Assembly: GCA_004151065.3 (NCBI GenBank)
Contig: NWUY0300002473.1
Coordinates: 93,599 to 108,604 of the forward strand
Reading direction: 5' to 3'
DNA length: 15,006 nt
From: Larix sibirica
Taxonomy: Eukaryota; Streptophyta; Pinopsida; Pinales; Pinaceae
Numbering within the stretch: the stretch's first letter is position 1; each line of letters begins with the position of its first letter. Both the position numbers and the translations under genes were made by a program. Of the stretch, positions 1 through 8,731 are shown one piece after another. A model generated the notes under the pieces. That model saw only the letters and a list, made by a program, of their open reading frames with translations, made no database searches and had not been told where the DNA came from.

Positions 1-335
1 TTCTGTTAATGCTTAAGAATCATATAAGTTTGTACTTCACTGTTAAGGTTTAAAACTTACAGAATTAGGATCCTGCAAAAAGAAATGCACAATTATTCAA
101 ATGCACGTGAAAAGACAACATAAATTCAAATATAAATAAGTATGCACTTATAGATGATGGCAATGGAGAACTTGAATTTTGAATGATATGGAATGAGCTT
201 GAATTTGAAGAATCGATCATTTTATTTATTGTTTTTTTTTCCTACATTTGAGTGAAGAATACAATCAATACTTGTCTTCACTCTCTTAAAAAAAAAATGG
301 GAAACAAGCTAAGTTTTGTTTTCATATATCGTAGC
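1..335. other. AT-rich sequence without a recognisable gene
   Basis: No coding, RNA or repeat signal could be supported here. An open frame begins at 252 and runs into the next interval, but its composition is low complexity and it resembles nothing known, so it is not called as a gene. Confidence 0.5.
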
Positions 336-720
336 TGGTGCACCAAAAAATTTATAGGTTTACCAAAGCGCCATAACAATAAATATGTGGTGGATTATTA
401 TTTATATATGAGCACTGATAAAAACATTCGCAAGCACCTCTGTAAAAGACAAACCTTAGCACACTATTCATTGCGGAAGTTTACACTTGTATTTTTTGTC
501 TTTATGTGTCACTGGTGCACGTGTGTCACGAATACACACCAACATGACGTTAACTACTCAGTGCACTACTATTTCGAAGAAGAAAAACCGCAAATATAAA
601 TGTTGACTTTTACTACAAATTATACGGTGTGCTTGTTTGATTATAGTGCATTGGTGCAATATATTTATGAGTTGTGCACCAAAATCCAGATTTAAAAATA
701 TATATATATGTGTGTGTGTT
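336..720. repeat. GTGCACCA-rich degenerate repeat with a TA/TG microsatellite
   Basis: The palindrome TGGTGCACCA is at 336-345 and partial copies (ACTGGTGCAC, GCATTGGTGCA, TTGTGCACC) follow near 511, 648 and 672. The same palindrome returns at 1410-1419, inside the short 27-bp-period array. The interval ends in a compound (TA)n(TG)n microsatellite at about 698-720. The motifs are in both orientations and the spacing here is irregular, so this looks like decayed repeat sequence rather than a gene. A short stretch at 564-648 begins CACTAC and ends TATAGTG, which resembles CACTA-element ends, but its flanks show no target duplication. Confidence 0.45.
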
Positions 721-1385
721 TATCTTTGATTGGATAAAATATCAAATGAAAAAAATAGCAGGAATTTAATTTTAAGACAGAGAGATTATAAATAGAAGAA
801 AACCAAAATCTCTAAACCTTTTTTGGCCAAAATTTTGAGTGATTAATGCAAGAGAGGTTACCAGGAAAGAGTTTGGAGAGAGATTTCTTTGAAGAAAATT
901 TTTGTAAGGGATCAACCTGAACACATAAAACTCTACAGAGGAGACATTTCAAGTAAGTTTTCCTTTAATAGAATTAAAATTGGCATAATTTTTTTAAGTA
1001 CTTTGAAGAAAATAGAAAATATAAGAGTTACCTCCAATGTAGAAAACCCTTGTGTTTTTCTTCCTTCAAATTTATCTTCATCAGTGCAAACCCTATGGTT
1101 CTTGCTTTCATTTTGTTTTCTATTTCATAATAAGATTTGATTTTTAGCAAGGAAAACTTCTTGATTATATATATGGGGATTTGGGTCGCTCTTGGACCAA
1201 AATCATAATGTGTTTCACTTCGAAGTTGACCTATCCAAATTGTCCACATATTCAAAAATGTTTACGCAATTTTGGGTGTTCATTTTAAAGAAATGACACC
1301 AATGCATTTATATTTCTAAAAAGTACCATTTGAATTTGTTTATTTAAAAAAAAAAACATTTCTGGTACATACTATACATAGATTA
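721..1385. other. AT-rich sequence without a recognisable gene
   Basis: Nothing beyond AT-rich sequence could be supported. Two short open frames on opposite strands overlap between 889 and 1255 and neither shows family motifs, so both are treated as chance. Confidence 0.5.
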
Positions 1386-1450
1386 CGCATCAATGTGTTG
1401 TATCATATATGGTGCACCAATGTGTAATTTATTTAATGTGTGCATTGTTT
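1386..1450 (+). repeat. Short 27-bp-period repeat, left array
   Basis: CGCATCAATG starts at 1386 and TGCACCAATG at 1413, exactly 27 bp apart. A weaker TGCATTG follows at 1441. The period and the core (GCAYCRRTG) match the much longer array at 4246-4605. The two arrays are therefore probably one repeat family on either side of the exon-like remnants at 1909-3557. Confidence 0.5.
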
Positions 1451-1908
1451 GTCTCAGATACATGTTTACCTGAAATTCTTTACTTAGTGTAAAAAATACT
1501 TTATGATTTATGTGTTTCATTACATAGTGTGTTCATTGATAAAAATGGTCCATAAAATATCATGGAATAAAAATCACAGCTAAGAGAGCGAGAGAAACAC
1601 ATTTGACACAAATAACATGGTAAGTTTTTTGTAATTTTAATATGAAAGCAATATATTGAAATTATTTGTATGTTTTAATGATGTGTGTTGGTTTATGTGC
1701 GTCATGCAGAGTAAAAATTAAAGAAAACTATATAAGATTATCCGTAATCTTAGTGAAGAATAAAAAATTATTGCAAACTGAGGAAGTATGTGGATCAATA
1801 GATGATTAACATGTGTTTTTTTCTTTACATCTTAATGACAATGCTTCTCAAGAATAACAACTATCATGTTTCAAAGCTTGCATTTCAAATTTGTTGAATG
1901 CTATGCAG
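1451..1908 (+). other. AT-rich sequence with isolated splice-like sites
   Basis: A donor-like ATG|GTAAGT lies at 1617-1624. An acceptor-like CATGCAG near 1704-1710 is followed by a stretch open in one frame to about 1808. These might be the first exons of the remnant gene downstream, but nothing joins them in a convincing frame and I cannot identify the product. Confidence 0.25.
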
Positions 1909-3557
1909 GGACGGAGAGCGAGAAAATAGGACGTCCTAGAAAGATAAAAATTAAGAAGAATGTAAATGATGATGATTTGGTCATTAGTTCACCTGGAGTA
2001 GTGTTGGAAGTTAATGAGAGGTGGGGGGGGGTTATAAAACTTTGAGGGATATAGTGGAAAAGACGTAAAAATGTACCTTTTATGTACAATACAAAAATCA
2101 ATCCAATGACTCAGAATTAGGTTATAATTAAACTACCGGAAGAATTTCCAAAGTGGTGGACACTAAGACCAGTGATACTTGCAATGACGAAAACATAAAA
2201 CAACAAAAAATAATCTTTTAGAAGGTATTACTAGTAAAAATGTTTTTCTTTAATATGTACATACTAGTCCGAAACATACTTTGTTAATATTTTTGCTATG
2301 CTTATTTTCATATAAATATTTATTGTTTTTCATTGTGTTTTTTATTTCTCAAGAAGTTTGTTAAAATTCCATAGGAAGAACGATGCGATATCCAAAATAT
2401 GCCAGTAGAGATGTCAAAAAATGTGTACCATGAGATGGTCGAAGAACATAACCACATCACGGGGGGAGCCATCCCAACAACGTGCATCAAATGTATGTAA
2501 TCATTGTTTTATTTTTAATGTGCAGAGTTTAATTATCGCATTAAATATTAATTTTCANTTGCTATGCTTATTTTCATATAAATATTTATCATTTTTTCAT
2601 TGTGCTTTTCATTTCTTGAGAAGATTGTTAAAATTCCAAAGGAAGAATGACGTGATATCCAAAATATACCAGTATGGATGTCAGAAAAGGTGTACCATGA
2701 GATTGTCAAAGAAATGAACATAACCTCATCATAGGGGGAGCCGTCCAAACAACAATGTGCATCAAACATATGTAATCATTGTTTGATTTTTAATGTACAT
2801 AGAGTTTAATTGTGGCATTAAATATTAATTTTCAATTGTTTTGTTGCAGCAGAAATGAAAAGAAAATAGCACCCATTCAACACATCATACAGGATAACAA
2901 GAAAAAAATGGTTGATCACAAAGTTTGTGAGTACTTGTGCTTTGCTTCAGATTTCATATTTTCTGTGATTTTAATATCATAAGTAATTTAAAACCGTACA
3001 TGGATTTTTTTTCTCAAGTGTTAACAAGCGATGAAGAGCCATCCAATCATTTGAATGACATTGGATTAAGGGTCATCAATATGTGTTGGGGTATCAAGGG
3101 TTAATTGAACAATTTGTAAGTAACTATAGTGTTTTATAATGTCCTTTATTTTATAATTAATGAAATGATAAGAAAACTTTAATTATATCTATGCTTTGTC
3201 ATAGCATATGAAACTAATAGGAAACAAAGTATGGAGATGAGCAAACAAATTATTTATTGAGGATCGGCATGAAGAATGGTTTCCAAAATGTGTGAAGTAT
3301 ATGATTCACTCATTGAACTGGTATATTTTTCCATTTACGTATTTTTGTATATTATATTATTTATAAATGTATATATACTCATCACATTTTATTTTTATGC
3401 TTGTAGATGGAAGATGAAAATATGGAACTAAATAAAGTCAATAAAAAAAACATTTCAAATAACTCAAGAAGAATATCCCTTGAAGATGATGAAGAGATGG
3501 GGCATGGAAGCAGCTCAAGCAACTACAACACTTCAAGCAATGATTGATGATCAATAA
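1909..3557 (+). pseudogene. Decayed multi-exon gene, unknown family
   Basis: I do not recognise this gene. Several coding-like blocks have plausible splice borders. Block 1909-2020 follows TATGCAG and encodes an AT-hook-like GRPRK next to a basic run. Another block near 2350-2490 is duplicated near 2615-2760, with shared peptide VYHE(M/I)V. Block 2853-2928 ends at donor GTGAGT. Block 3019-3117 follows TTTCTCAAG and ends at GTAAGT. Block 3205-3319 includes EDRHEEWFPKCVKYMIHSLN and ends at GTATAT. A last block from about 3408 ends ATTTLQAMIDDQ and stop at 3555-3557. Stops interrupt at least three blocks (after KIP and SS in the duplicated exon, after WGIKG near 3100, and after KVWR near 3240), so it looks dead. 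A transposon-encoded DNA-binding protein or a captured host gene are both possible; neither is shown. Confidence 0.4.
2295..2839 (+). repeat. Tandem duplication of about 266 bp spanning an exon
   Basis: The stretch beginning GCTATGCTTATTTTCATATA occurs at 2295 (one start) and again at 2561, and similarity continues through the exon-like block and the following intron-like sequence to TTAAATATTAATTTTCA at about 2541-2557 and 2818-2834. Both copies carry stops, at different places, so they decayed separately after duplication. The sequence has an undetermined base (N) at 2558, almost exactly at the junction of the two copies, so the junction may be imperfectly assembled. Confidence 0.8.
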
Positions 3558-4245
3558 ATTTGAATGTTGTTACTGCAAGGTCTATATTCTGGAATTTTAA
3601 TCTATGAAAAACAAACGTTACATTACAAACGTTCTTTGTAATGTGGATCTATCACCCCAAATGGATGAGGATAGGTAATCAATAAATGTAACAATTCAAA
3701 ATGATATTTTGATTATCGTTGACTTTTATGTTGTCTCATATTTTGGATTCTTATTCATATATAATAAAATGGGTTTCTTCTTCTACTTGATTGTCTAATG
3801 TTACAAAATGTTACAATATTGATTAAATATATGGATGATTGTAACTATGAACAAAAGTATATCCAACACGCTTTCTGGAACACAATAATTAAAATATAAA
3901 AAAAAAATATCACTAAAAAATATTTGTTTCTCAAATAATTAATTGAAAATTTGTATAAAAAAAAAGAAAAACTATATTGACATATCAACATCATAAAAAC
4001 ATTCACCACAGTACTATACACAATCTATAAAATAAATATAAACTATATTTATATATCCACAGCATGTAAAAATTCACCACATCAACATACGAAATCTATT
4101 TAAATTCACCATGACAACATTCAAAATCTATTTAATTAAACTAACTAGTGTCTTTTATTCATTTCCATGAACTAATACCTATTCAAACTTTAGCCATCGA
4201 TGCTCTTTCACATAATAAACATACATGTGTTATTTACATATCATA
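3558..4245. other. AT-rich sequence without a recognisable gene
   Basis: It holds the 3' flank of the decayed gene and long A/T runs. Loosely repeated phrases such as ATTCACCA with CATC and AAATCTATTTAA recur between about 4000 and 4135. No coding or RNA signal is supported. Confidence 0.5.
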
Positions 4246-4605
4246 CGCATCAGTGTTCATTGGTATAATATATGCACCGGTGCTCATTGATATAGTAAAC
4301 GCATCGATGTGTATTGGTAAAGTATATGCATCACTTATAATAGTGCACATAATACATCTGCACCAGTTTGTTTACATCTACAAACATACAAACGCTAGAA
4401 CCGGTGTGTTCCAAACATCTCACCGATGCTATTACAATGTCCTATATGCACCAATGAGTGCATTAAAACATACCCACCAATACATTGGAAATGAACATAC
4501 ACACTGATGTTGTAACTATCATGTATAAGCATCAGTGGATTTTATTTATAAAATAGGTATCGATGTGTTTATGTTATTTGTATGCATCAATGTGCGTTGT
4601 AGAAA
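4246..4605 (+). repeat. Degenerate 27-bp minisatellite
   Basis: The core GCAYCRRTG recurs at 4246, 4273, 4300 and 4327 with an exact 27-bp step, then continues less regularly (for example near 4359, 4424, 4448, 4530 and 4584). Because 27 is a multiple of three, the plus strand stays open from 4148 to 4507 and the translation shows nine-residue repeats of the form YAxxxI. I take the open frame to be a by-product of the repeat and not a gene. The same core is found at 1386-1450. Period and placement would suit subterminal repeats of a DNA transposon, but that is inference. Confidence 0.7.
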
Positions 4606-4669
4606 TATAGGCAACAAATAAAAGCATCCGCCAAAACCTCTGATTGTCCAGTGTTTTTGTGTTATAGTG
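4606..4669 (-). mobile_element. Possible CACTA-type transposon end
   Basis: Read on the minus strand from 4669, the sequence starts CACTATAACACAAAAACAC and soon contains GGCGG. Plant CACTA (En/Spm) elements end in CACTA followed by a purine-rich or A-rich tract, and often carry GGCGG-like subterminal motifs. The end directly adjoins the 27-bp minisatellite, which would be the subterminal repeat. A matching opposite terminus with a 3-bp target duplication was not found, so the element is incomplete or reaches outside the window, or the match is chance. Confidence 0.4.
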
Positions 4670-4687
4670 AATTTCCATTATAACCTA

Positions 4688-4790
4688 CACTACCAAAAAC
4701 AGATGTTTTAGTGAAGGTTGTTTTGAACATTCTTTTCCAATCTTGTAACAATTAAAACATCCACAATTATAAGGTGTTTTCCTTATAGTG
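4688..4790. mobile_element. Possible miniature CACTA-like element
   Basis: This 103-bp stretch begins CACTACCAAAAACA and ends TGTTTTCCTTATAGTG, so both ends read CACTA outward-in. Inside, GATGTTTTA near the left is matched by TAAAACATC nearer the right, which extends the inverted symmetry. The 3-bp flanks are CTA and ATA, so a clean target duplication is missing. No coding capacity is present. Confidence 0.4.
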
Positions 4791-5124
4791 ATAAAATGAT
4801 TTCCTTAGTTGGAGCCTCTATATAGTGTTTCATGCATGTTTCATTTATGAGGGATGGATTTAATAACATGTCTCTTTTGCTAAATTCTATCTTCCAAGGC
4901 TTGTGTAACCTCCTTCCAAGGATAGAAGTTGTTACTAGGAACAAAGTTTTGAAAATTACAATGATATGCAAGTCTCTTTGTCACTCGCCACAACTTCTCA
5001 CAATCTCTTAGCTCTACTTGAATGTTCCTCTATGCCTTTTGGCAATAATCTTTCTAACATATTTTCCTTCCATTTAAATGAGGAATTTCAAAAGGGATAT
5101 CACCAAGATCAACCAACAACTTTC
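4791..5124. other. No recognisable gene; flank of the tandem-repeat block
   Basis: Short open frames occur on both strands (minus 4971-4783, plus from 4966) but none has family motifs. The plus frame from 4966 runs into the repeat block, whose unit keeps it open. Confidence 0.4.
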
Positions 5125-5520
5125 ATACAAAGTCAAATTGAATTTGCACTATTTCATCTTGCATCTTCCACTCATGCTTTTTTATTGTGAATGACAACTA
5201 TGTCTCGTATTGTTTTCGAAAATGTTGAGCTCATTAGTAGATATCTATTTGCACTGATTTTAACTCATCCTAGATTTCAAGCACATGTTCAATACAAAGT
5301 CAAATTGAATTTGCACTATTTCATGTTGCATCTTCCACTCATGTTTTTGTTCAATACAAAGTAAAAATTGAATTTGCACTATTTCATGTTGCATCTTCCA
5401 CTCATTTTTTTTATTGAGAATGACAACTATGTCTTGTATTGTTTTCGAAAAAGTTGAGCTCATTAGTAGATATCTATTTGCACTGACTTTTAACTCATCC
5501 TAGATTTTAAGCGCATGTTC
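5125..5520. repeat. Tandem repeat A, about 167-bp unit with a 62-bp partial copy
   Basis: Units start with ATACAAAGTNAAATTGAATT at 5125, 5292 and 5354. The first is about 167 bp, the second is cut to 62 bp, and the third is again about 167 bp. Each full unit includes a GAATGACAACTATGTCT segment, then TGAGCTCATTAGTAGATATC, and ends near GCRCATGTTCAATA. The minus strand is open through 5463-5260, giving two copies of WKMQHEIVQIQF. This could descend from a coding sequence with coiled-coil-like repeats, but no family is recognised. Confidence 0.85.
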
Positions 5521-6200
5521 AATAAATTATAATATTGTGTTTATTTGCTCTATAGTAATCCAATTGCTTCTCTAAGAGTTCCACTTGTTTTGTTCAATTC
5601 GACAAATCTTTGGTCATCACTGACACTTGATGGAATTGCTTGGGTGAAAGGCACTCTAATAGAGGCTACAGCAACAAAACCTACTTATTTGGTGTCTAAC
5701 ACAATTGTTTTTGTAGCACATGTTCAATAAATTATAATAGTGTCTATTTGCTCTATATTAATCCAACTGCTTCTCTAAGAGGTCCACTTGTTCTTTTCAT
5801 TTCTATAGATCTTTGGTCATTTAAATGACACTAGATAGAAATGGCTTTGGGTAAAAGGCACTCTAGTAGAGGCTACAACAACAAAAACTACTTATTTGGT
5901 GTCTAACACAATTTTTTTTGTAGTGCAGGTTCAATAAATTATAATATTGTGTTTATTTGCTCTATATTAATCCAATTGCTTCTCTAAGAGTTCCAGTTGT
6001 TCTTTTCATTTCTGCAGATCTTTGGTCGTATCACTGACACTTGATAGAATGGCTTGGATGAAAGGCAACTTGTTCTATTCATTTCTACAGATCTTCGGTC
6101 ATATCACTAACACTTGATAGAATGTCTTGGGTGAAAGGCACTCTACTAGGCTACACAACAAAAACTATTTATTTGGTGTCTAACACAGTTGTTTTTTAAT
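5518..6200. repeat. Tandem repeat B, about 204-208-bp unit with an inner 71-bp duplication
   Basis: TTCAATAAATTAT opens units at 5518, 5722 and 5930. Each contains TCCAAYTGCTTCTCTAAGAG, then GATCTTTGGTCAT, a GAAAGGCACTCTA segment and a GGTGTCTAACACA tail. The third unit is lengthened by a 71-bp internal duplication (about 5997 and 6068). The array joins directly onto repeat A through the shared CATGTTCAATA phrase. Translations are broken by stops, so no gene is called. Confidence 0.85.
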
Positions 6201-6679
6201 ACATACCAATTCTTAATAAACGAGTAGTTTACATTTTCGGGTGCCGGACTCTATTTCTTCTTTCTATTGAAATAATAATGTGTATTTTGAGCCCACACTT
6301 TTCAAAGAATTTGAGACTTATTTCAACTTTGATAACCTTAGACAATAGTAGTGGCTCATAGCAAAAATATTTTTAGCACAAGTTGGATACAAGATACATA
6401 TGCAGGTTTCTGTGGTCTCTGATGTCTTTTTCTTTCAAAACTGCCTTCAGTTTAGAGGTTTCCTACTGTCTACCTTTAGATCTAATCGAGAGTCAGAAAG
6501 GAAAGAAACATTATTAATTCATTCAAATGAGCTAAAAAATGTCAATAAGATTGGAAGTTACTGCAAGTACATGCAAGGGAATCGAAAACACGACCAGCGA
6601 CCACTAAATTGAACATTTTCCTTAAAAGAGAAAAAGACGAAGAAACCAAAATTCAACTCATTATCTTTGTCCCTGGCAT
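6201..6679. other. No recognisable gene
   Basis: A 70-codon open frame on the plus strand at 6400-6612 shows no domain, signal or family motif, and I see no splice context that would make it an exon. The interval appears to be unremarkable intergenic sequence. Confidence 0.5.
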
Positions 6680-6730
6680 CCACATCATGACGGCTCTGTT
6701 GGAAGTGACCCACTGTTGGTTGTGTAACTT
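6680..6730 (-). mobile_element. Possible Copia-type LTR end and primer-binding site, copy 1
   Basis: Read on the minus strand, AAGTTACACAACCAAC is followed by AGTGGGTC, a short insertion, then CAGAGCCGTCATGATG. This parallels the plus-strand copy at 7685-7728, which has a better primer-binding-site match. If real, the LTR would lie at higher coordinates from about 6716. No LTR start or element body could be delimited. Confidence 0.3.
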
Positions 6731-7684
6731 TGGAACTCTCAATGGCTCTTACTCTATCCTTGTAGACTCCCAGACCCTTGGATGTTGAAGAGAGAAAACA
6801 CAGATGGGAAAATGATCTATGCTAAAATCGAGAGCTCAAAGTCCTTGCTTCTGCACACATTATGTAGCACATAAAAGCAAAAGCTTCTATAGAGCTAGAT
6901 TATGATTTATAATGGATCTTAGCGTTTCGTTCAATGCCTAAACAGTCTTCCTAAAAAAATTTGCATTAAATAAGTCAGCTTTGCATATTATAAGATGTGG
7001 AGGAGATGACTGAATTCCTCATAAATACAACAATTCCTTCAATACCTGCAATGAAGATTAAAAAAATTATAATCAAGCATTGTACAATTACACATACACA
7101 TGTAGCTTACCAAAAGCTGCAAGTCAAAGACCATATTATTGGATCTGCCAGTACTGGACTGAATGAGAGTCCTACATACCATTGTTTACCACAACCCCTC
7201 AGATAACAAAGTCAATGCCATTTTATATCTTCATAAAACAATACATTTAGAGTTTACTATACTGAAAACACAAATGTATCAGTCTTGGATATCCACTAAT
7301 ATAGAGGATTTTTTTTATATCCTTTAAGAAAGAGAATACATGGATATCCATGCTCAGGGTTCAAATGTATCTCAATGCTTAATAGGTACAGATGTTATCG
7401 CCACAAATGTCACAAATATCATTTTGGGGAATATATTGTAGAGGGTCAGGAAATAAACTTATTGAAAATATCAGAACTTGGACCTGAAAAACTCAGAAAA
7501 TATCAGAAACATCGGCAACCTGAAAACTCAAAAAAATCGGAAATGTTGGGAGAAATTGGAGATATTTGCAACACAAATCACCACAGCTTCAGAGATCAGC
7601 AACAGCAACTTGTGTCAATACACTTTCCTCGACATGAAATTTATAACCAAAAAAAAATGGGCCCTGTTGGAATGGAAATGCAAT
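6731..7684. other. Sequence between two inverted LTR-like motifs; no gene supported
   Basis: Overlapping plus-strand frames at 7375-7686 and 7478-7840 come from an A-rich stretch with repeated TCAGAAAATATCAGAAAC-like phrases and do not look like protein. A purine-rich AAAAAAAAATGGG at about 7650 precedes TGTTGGAATGG, which loosely resembles a polypurine tract next to an LTR start, but the distance to the LTR-end motif is only about 30 bp, too short for an LTR. Confidence 0.35.
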
Positions 7685-7728
7685 AAGTTAAACACAACCA
7701 ACTGTGGTCTCAGAGCTGGCATCATGTC
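7685..7728 (+). mobile_element. Possible Copia-type LTR end and primer-binding site, copy 2
   Basis: AAGTTAAACACAACCAACTG leads into TGGTCTCAGAGC at 7705-7716. That is one mismatch from TGGTATCAGAGC, the sequence complementary to the 3' end of plant initiator methionine tRNA, used as primer-binding site by many Copia-type retrotransposons. The mirrored copy at 6680-6730 on the other strand supports a repeat origin. No gag or pol sequence follows, so this would be a fragment. Confidence 0.35.
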
Positions 7729-8426
7729 ATTGAATAAACACAAAGTCGGAGACCTGTGCATATATGCCTTTGTGTGTGTCAGAATTGCAGCTATCAAGCA
7801 ATGCTCCAGAAATATACAGGGCTTGAAATGGAACATATAAAGCCATGCAGAATAAAGATTTTTCCTAAGAAAATGTGTAAAATGTATTCTATATTTGAAA
7901 CGTTCGGTATATTTTCCAAAGTCAGTGGTGAAGAGATAATAAAAAAGAGAAACTATAATCTCAATATCAGCAAACAAATTACCTTCAATTGCCAAAGATA
8001 TTTCAAAGAGTGAGAAATGTAAATAGCCTGTGCTTGCCATCCTGTGCAAAAATATATCTGGATTGGAAAAAGCACTGCAGAGAGTTGAACCCAAATCGGT
8101 TAATGGCTTGTGGATTGCCAATGGCCTTGTACAAAAATGTGTCTGCTATCATAGGGCGCATTATGAAAAAGCTTCTGTGATTTACAACAAATAGAGCTCG
8201 CATCATTACCAACAGAATATTCAATAAACTGAAGGTCTTGACTCTTGCCGTTTGGCTTTCAGGCAGAAGTAATGTGAGTGAATAAAGCTGGCATCTCAGC
8301 ACCTGAAATAATTTCCCAAAGCAAAAACCATAAAGAAAACAACTGCAGATAGGCATGTCTGCATATAGGCAGAAGCAACAGCGAATAGCAAAACAAAGCA
8401 CCACCTCTCCTGTTTAGATGAGGAAA
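7729..8426. other. No recognisable gene
   Basis: Long open frames exist on the minus strand (8121-7615, 168 codons; 8404-8003, 133 codons) and overlap each other. Their translations are rich in F, L, C and H, lack known motifs and show no consistent reading frame, which is what chance frames opposite A-rich sequence look like. Confidence 0.5.
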
Positions 8427-8567
8427 GGCAGATGGCAGGATCTGGAGTTGGCAATCAATATGGCAGGGTTAAAGGCAGATGGCAGGATCTGGTGTTGGCA
8501 GTCAATATGGCAGGGTTAAAGGCAGATGGCAGGATCTGGAGTTGGCATTAAATACAGCAGGGTTAAG
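8427..8567. repeat. 47-bp tandem repeat, three copies
   Basis: The unit starts GGCAGATGGCAGGATCTGG and ends near GCAGGGTTAA. Copies begin at 8427, 8474 and 8521. The first two differ at only a few positions and the third is more diverged at its right half. It is more GC-rich than its surroundings. Confidence 0.95.
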
Positions 8568-8731
8568 GGCAGAACAGCGCATACAAGAATGGAAGAGGGT
8601 AAATGAGCCATTGTAATTTGAATGGATGGGCTGGATCGCTTCCATGGTCATCCAATTGATATTGCAGGCTATTAACACTTTCCAGGGCACAATCAGACAT
8701 AGGAATCACAATAGGAAAACACCTTGCAACT

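Noticed and set aside
252-599. A 115-codon open frame on the plus strand
   Set aside because: Low-complexity composition, repeated GTGCACCA-type DNA motifs beneath it, and no family resemblance. It is more likely a chance frame in repeat sequence.
2021-2031. GTGGGGGGGGG run as a G-quadruplex or regulatory site
   Set aside because: It is a single homopolymer run without the spaced G-tracts of a typical quadruplex. It may also be a sequencing-length uncertainty near a possible splice donor.
564-4669. A complete CACTA element from CACTAC at 564 to TATAGTG at 4669
   Set aside because: The 3-bp flanks (GTG and AAT) differ and the two terminal sequences match only in the first bases, so the left end is not supported.
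7375-7840. Overlapping K/N/Q-rich open frames on the plus strand
   Set aside because: Two frames overlap, and the composition comes from A-rich repeated phrases. No domain is visible.
7615-8404. Two long overlapping minus-strand open frames (168 and 133 codons)
   Set aside because: They overlap in different frames, contain no known motif, and are rich in F, L, C and H as expected opposite A-rich sequence. No splice or start context supports them.
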